Origin: Acidobacteriota bacterium
GTDB lineage: Bacteria; Acidobacteriota; Terriglobia; Terriglobales; Acidobacteriaceae
Assembly (NCBI GenBank): GCA_018268915.1
Contig: JAFDVQ010000009.1
Location: forward strand, 186,001 to 250,000
DNA: 64,000 bases
Direction of reading: 5' to 3'
Shown here: one piece after another, positions 61,604 through 64,000 of the stretch
Position numbering within the stretch: the first letter of the stretch is position 1
How the letters are laid out: every line of letters starts with the position of its first letter
Position numbers and translations under genes: made by a program
The notes under the pieces: model-generated
Told to the model about the DNA's origin: nothing
Seen by the model: the letters and a program-made list of their open reading frames with translations, nothing else
Databases searched by the model: none

Positions 61604-62644
61604 CTATCGAACGTGCAGCTGCGAGATGGTCACCTTGCCTTTGGCCAGGTCCGCCTTACGCCACTGGCTTTTTTCATTGAGAGCCACCCAGCGGCGTTCT
61701 TCGCTGCGGTAGTGCCAATCCTTATCCAGCTGGTAGTAGACCATGGTGCCACTGGCTTCCATCACCTTGATGATGCTGTTGTCGTGCGAGTTCTTCTCGT
61801 CGTAGTCAGTGCTGGCGCTCTGCCCCATCTCGGAATAGATCTCATTCAGTTCGAAGAGCAGCGCATTCACGTTGTCTTCCATCGGCTCGACGTTGAGGCC
61901 GATGCGCTTCGCCTCGCGCAATGTGATCGGATAGTTATGTGATGGGTAGCCGGCATTCAGGTTGTTGCTGATCTCGCGTGCGCGATCCTGATCGTGCATG
62001 TGGTACGACAGAATCTCCTCGCAGATGCGCGTCGAAAGTGCGCTCGAGCGATCCACCGCTCCGATCACCAGCGGATGTACATACGGGAACAGCGCCTCAT
62101 AAGGGTTCGTCGTTGAATCTTTCGCCTGCTCGGTCCAAAGTCGGATCACGCGAAGCAGCTCATCATTGCTGACGCTTACGCGGTCATTGTCGCGGTCGAT
62201 CGGCGAAAGATCGTGTGTCAAAGAGGTATCGACAGCCGAGAGATGCGCCAGGGGGCCCATCAGAATCTTGTCGGCTCCGAGGGCAAGCATGGTCGCAGCT
62301 GATTGGCACTCCAGCGGTGCAAGAACGGTCAGGTGCTTCACGTATCGCCTCAGCAGGTTGACCATTCGCAGCGAGGCCTGCCCGGAGCCGCCGTCTGACT
62401 TGACGAACAACGAGAGCCTGTCAATGCTTCCGACATTGCGCAGGAGCGCATATAGGCTTGCCACATCGCTCTGGCAGATCGACCCCTTGCCCGAGATCCA
62501 GTAAGTGATGACGGGTTCGCCCAGAAGAGTCGAGAGCTTATCGAGGACCGGCTGGGTGCGCTCGATCAGCATGGGCGGCTTGGTTGCCGCAGGACGAATC
62601 ACCGCGACTTCAGAGACAGATACAGATACAGATGGGTTAGGCAA
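61604..62644 (-). CDS. Clp-fold serine proteinase of the SDH family
   Basis: The 346-residue protein has a ClpP/crotonase-like core matching the SDH (serine dehydrogenase) proteinase family. VKSDGGSGQASLRMVNLLRR (about 82-101) is the first oxyanion region, and APLECQSAATMLALGADKIL (about 108-128) contains the predicted nucleophile Ser in CQSAAT. The family usually continues with MGPLAHLSAVDTSL, as here. No transmembrane anchor is visible, and about 150 C-terminal residues after the core are of unknown fold. The start is a TTG (62644) with a good promoter 34-40 nt upstream; an ATG at 62572 is the alternative. Its target is unknown. Confidence 0.75.
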   Translation of the reverse strand: MPNPSVSVSVSEVAVIRPAATKPPMLIERTQPVLDKLSTLLGEPVITYWISGKGSICQSDVASLYALLRNVGSIDRLSLFVKSDGGSGQASLRMVNLLRRYVKHLTVLAPLECQSAATMLALGADKILMGPLAHLSAVDTSLTHDLSPIDRDNDRVSVSNDELLRVIRLWTEQAKDSTTNPYEALFPYVHPLVIGAVDRSSALSTRICEEILSYHMHDQDRAREISNNLNAGYPSHNYPITLREAKRIGLNVEPMEDNVNALLFELNEIYSEMGQSASTDYDEKNSHDNSIIKVMEASGTMVYYQLDKDWHYRSEERRWVALNEKSQWRKADLAKGKVTISQLHVR

Positions 62645-62684
62645 TTCGGGTACCGCGCAATATTGAATTGTCGTGAATGCCTAG

Positions 62685-62712
62685 ATATTAGCACGACGTT
62701 AATTTGCCTCAA
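62685..62712 (-). promoter_or_regulatory. promoter of the SDH-type proteinase gene
   Basis: On the minus strand TTGAGG (62707-62712) and TAATAT (62685-62690) are separated by 16 nt. The predicted start site near 62678 gives a leader of about 34 nt to the TTG at 62644. Confidence 0.5.
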
Positions 62713-62717
62713 GTGAA

Positions 62718-62744
62718 ATGGGCCCGGCTCTTCACCGGACCCAT
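62718..62744 (-). terminator. probable terminator after the BON-domain lipoprotein gene
   Basis: ATGGGCCCGG and CCGGACCCAT form a 10-bp stem with one mismatch around a 7-nt loop, followed on the minus strand by TTTCACTT. It lies between two minus-strand genes. Confidence 0.4.
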
Positions 62745-62845
62745 CTACCTTCTTGATTCGTGTCAGATGCAAACCAATCTGCTTGCAGGGACTTGCGGTT
62801 TGGTCTGACGCGAAACGCCGCTTCACACTTTAGTAAGTGAGGTTT

Positions 62846-63973
62846 TCAACGCGGTTGTAGCTGCGGATCGTTCGACTCGTCTTGCGCGTCTGATCCAGGC
62901 GGCGGGATCGTCACTCTCACCGTGATCGGAGACTGCAACTGGAAATTGACTAGGGTTTCAGTCTGTATCACCGTCTGCTCGCCGCGCGTGGCTGCATTTA
63001 CGCCGGTGCCCGCGGCCGCTCCAGCGAGACCGCCGATTGCTGCTCCCTTTCCGCCGCCGGCCAGGGCTCCGATAATTGCGCCGAATGCCGCACCCCCACC
63101 GGCCTTGGTAGCCGTATTCTTGCCGCGCGCCGCACCCTGCTTGACGAAGGCATCGGTCGTGACTGGAATCTTCTGGCCGCCCCGCTGAATGTCAGTCAGT
63201 TCGAGGCTGAGCATCGACTGCCCCTTGAAGTGTGCTGCTTCTCGAGCCTCAACGATGCGGCCGACGATCGGTGCGCCGCGCCGGAGCGCGATCACACCCT
63301 GAGTTCCAAGGTCAGCTGCAAGAGCACCGTGAAAAACGTCGTTGGTCTGAGCTGTCTTGCTGTCGAGTGTCTCGGTAATCCGGACCGGAACCACCGTGCC
63401 CGCAGGGATTGTCACATCCCTCACAACAGGCTGCGGTGGAGGCGGAGGAGCAGCCTGCACAGGCGGAGGAGGAGGCGTGTTGTCAGCCTGCGTCGGGCCC
63501 GGTTGGTAAGCTGGCGTGACCGGCGCACTCACCGGACCACTATCATCCCGCTGGCGCTCGTGCCGTTTTCTGCGGTCATCGCGCGAATCGCGATCCCGAT
63601 CTTTAGAACGAGCCGGCTCGGGAGCTGGTTCAGGTGTCACCTGTGCGATCTGCTGAGCGGCCGCAGCTGGCGATGCCGCGGCCGACTGCACGGTGAGATT
63701 ATTGATCACCGTCTTCACACCGCTGATCGTTCCGCTGTCATTTGCGGCTAACGCGCGCGAAGCGTCATCGCTGACAGTTCCGTTGAGTGTCGCCACCCCG
63801 TTCACAACACTGACCTGGATGTTCTGCTGAGCAAGAGCCGATTCGCCCTTGATCTTCGACTGGATGTCACTTGCGATCTGCTGATCGTTTGGCGCGCCGG
63901 CCTGCTTCATCTTGCATCCTGCTGCAAGCCCGACCACAACAGCCAGAAGCACTACTCCTGCTTTGGGGAGCAT
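62846..63973 (-). CDS. lipoprotein with BON domain, proline-rich linker and glycine-zipper region
   Basis: About 375 residues from the ATG at 63973, giving a lipoprotein signal ending LAAGC; the frame also opens at 63997, near the window edge. A BON domain (about 30-95, DQQIASDIQSKIKGESALAQ and GVATLNGTVSDDASRALAAN) should bind phospholipid. A basic/acidic tract and a Pro-rich linker follow. The C-terminal half has a beta domain (VVPVRITETLDSKTAQTNDV) and a glycine-zipper segment (GGGAAFGAIIGALAGGGKGA) of the kind that inserts in membranes. It is probably an envelope protein. No partner is visible before the right edge. Confidence 0.75.
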   Translation of the reverse strand: MLPKAGVVLLAVVVGLAAGCKMKQAGAPNDQQIASDIQSKIKGESALAQQNIQVSVVNGVATLNGTVSDDASRALAANDSGTISGVKTVINNLTVQSAAASPAAAAQQIAQVTPEPAPEPARSKDRDRDSRDDRRKRHERQRDDSGPVSAPVTPAYQPGPTQADNTPPPPPVQAAPPPPPQPVVRDVTIPAGTVVPVRITETLDSKTAQTNDVFHGALAADLGTQGVIALRRGAPIVGRIVEAREAAHFKGQSMLSLELTDIQRGGQKIPVTTDAFVKQGAARGKNTATKAGGGAAFGAIIGALAGGGKGAAIGGLAGAAAGTGVNAATRGEQTVIQTETLVNFQLQSPITVRVTIPPPGSDAQDESNDPQLQPR

Positions 63974-64000
63974 CACCACTGACCACCGCGACTGCATTCT

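Overview
The window is a chromosomal segment from a member of the Acidobacteriota, most likely class Terriglobia. The evidence is the mix of an Oar-like TonB-dependent receptor with a carboxypeptidase-type N-terminal domain, CRTAC1/ASPIC-UnbV beta-propeller proteins next to very long TPR proteins, DUF885 and DUF5715 proteins, and GC-rich genes with many GTG/TTG starts. Genus cannot be fixed from the sequence alone. There is no rRNA, CRISPR array, prophage or intact insertion sequence.

Layout. 1-12.3 kb: an Oar-like outer-membrane receptor, then a compact locus of a seven-haem cytochrome c fused to TPRs, two CRTAC1-family FG-GAP/ASPIC-UnbV proteins and an 877-residue TPR protein. All carry export signals, and the locus looks like an uncharacterised exported assembly. 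12.4-19.6 kb: a complete-looking L-fucose catabolic locus. A minus-strand operon (GntR/FCD regulator, SDR dehydrogenase, L-fuconate dehydratase, RhaT-type transporter) diverges from a mutarotase and two GH29 alpha-L-fucosidases. The shared intergenic region holds a perfect palindrome and a second matching half-site inside a promoter, which suggests autoregulation. 19.7-26.5 kb: tRNA-His, DUF4112 protein, tRNA-Pro, HIT hydrolase, a coiled-coil/proline-rich membrane protein, RmuC, acpP-fabF and a YIP1-family protein.

26.6-39 kb: a DUF5715/M15-like protein, an iron-sulphur photolyase-related protein, a frameshifted nucleotidyltransferase with a small overlapping partner, gyrA with an unusual charged helical insertion, an eight-haem cytochrome paralogous to the first one, a polytopic membrane protein, a bacterial Ig-like lipoprotein, ruvB and a thioredoxin-like protein. 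39-52.5 kb: galU, a DUF885 metallopeptidase-like protein, mfd, an MFS transporter, thymidine kinase, an M20 peptidase, a secreted two-domain VOC protein, gatB, a small winged-helix protein and a VOC protein. 52.4-64 kb: a LysW-like acidic zinc-ribbon protein coupled to a secreted carboxypeptidase-regulatory-like protein, an M28 peptidase, a rhomboid-like membrane protein lacking the catalytic residues, an acidic protein, fabD, ddl, arginase, a diguanylate cyclase, a Clp-fold SDH-type proteinase and a BON/glycine-zipper lipoprotein.

Functionally the segment mixes housekeeping genes (fatty-acid synthesis, DNA topology and repair, cell wall, tRNA charging) with accessory genes for polymer degradation (fucosidases, secreted peptidases, Oar-like receptor) and exported multihaem/TPR/propeller proteins of unknown role. 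The most promising undescribed system is the cytochrome-TPR-CRTAC1 locus at 4.2-12.3 kb. The best-supported new regulatory observation is the double operator of the fucose locus.
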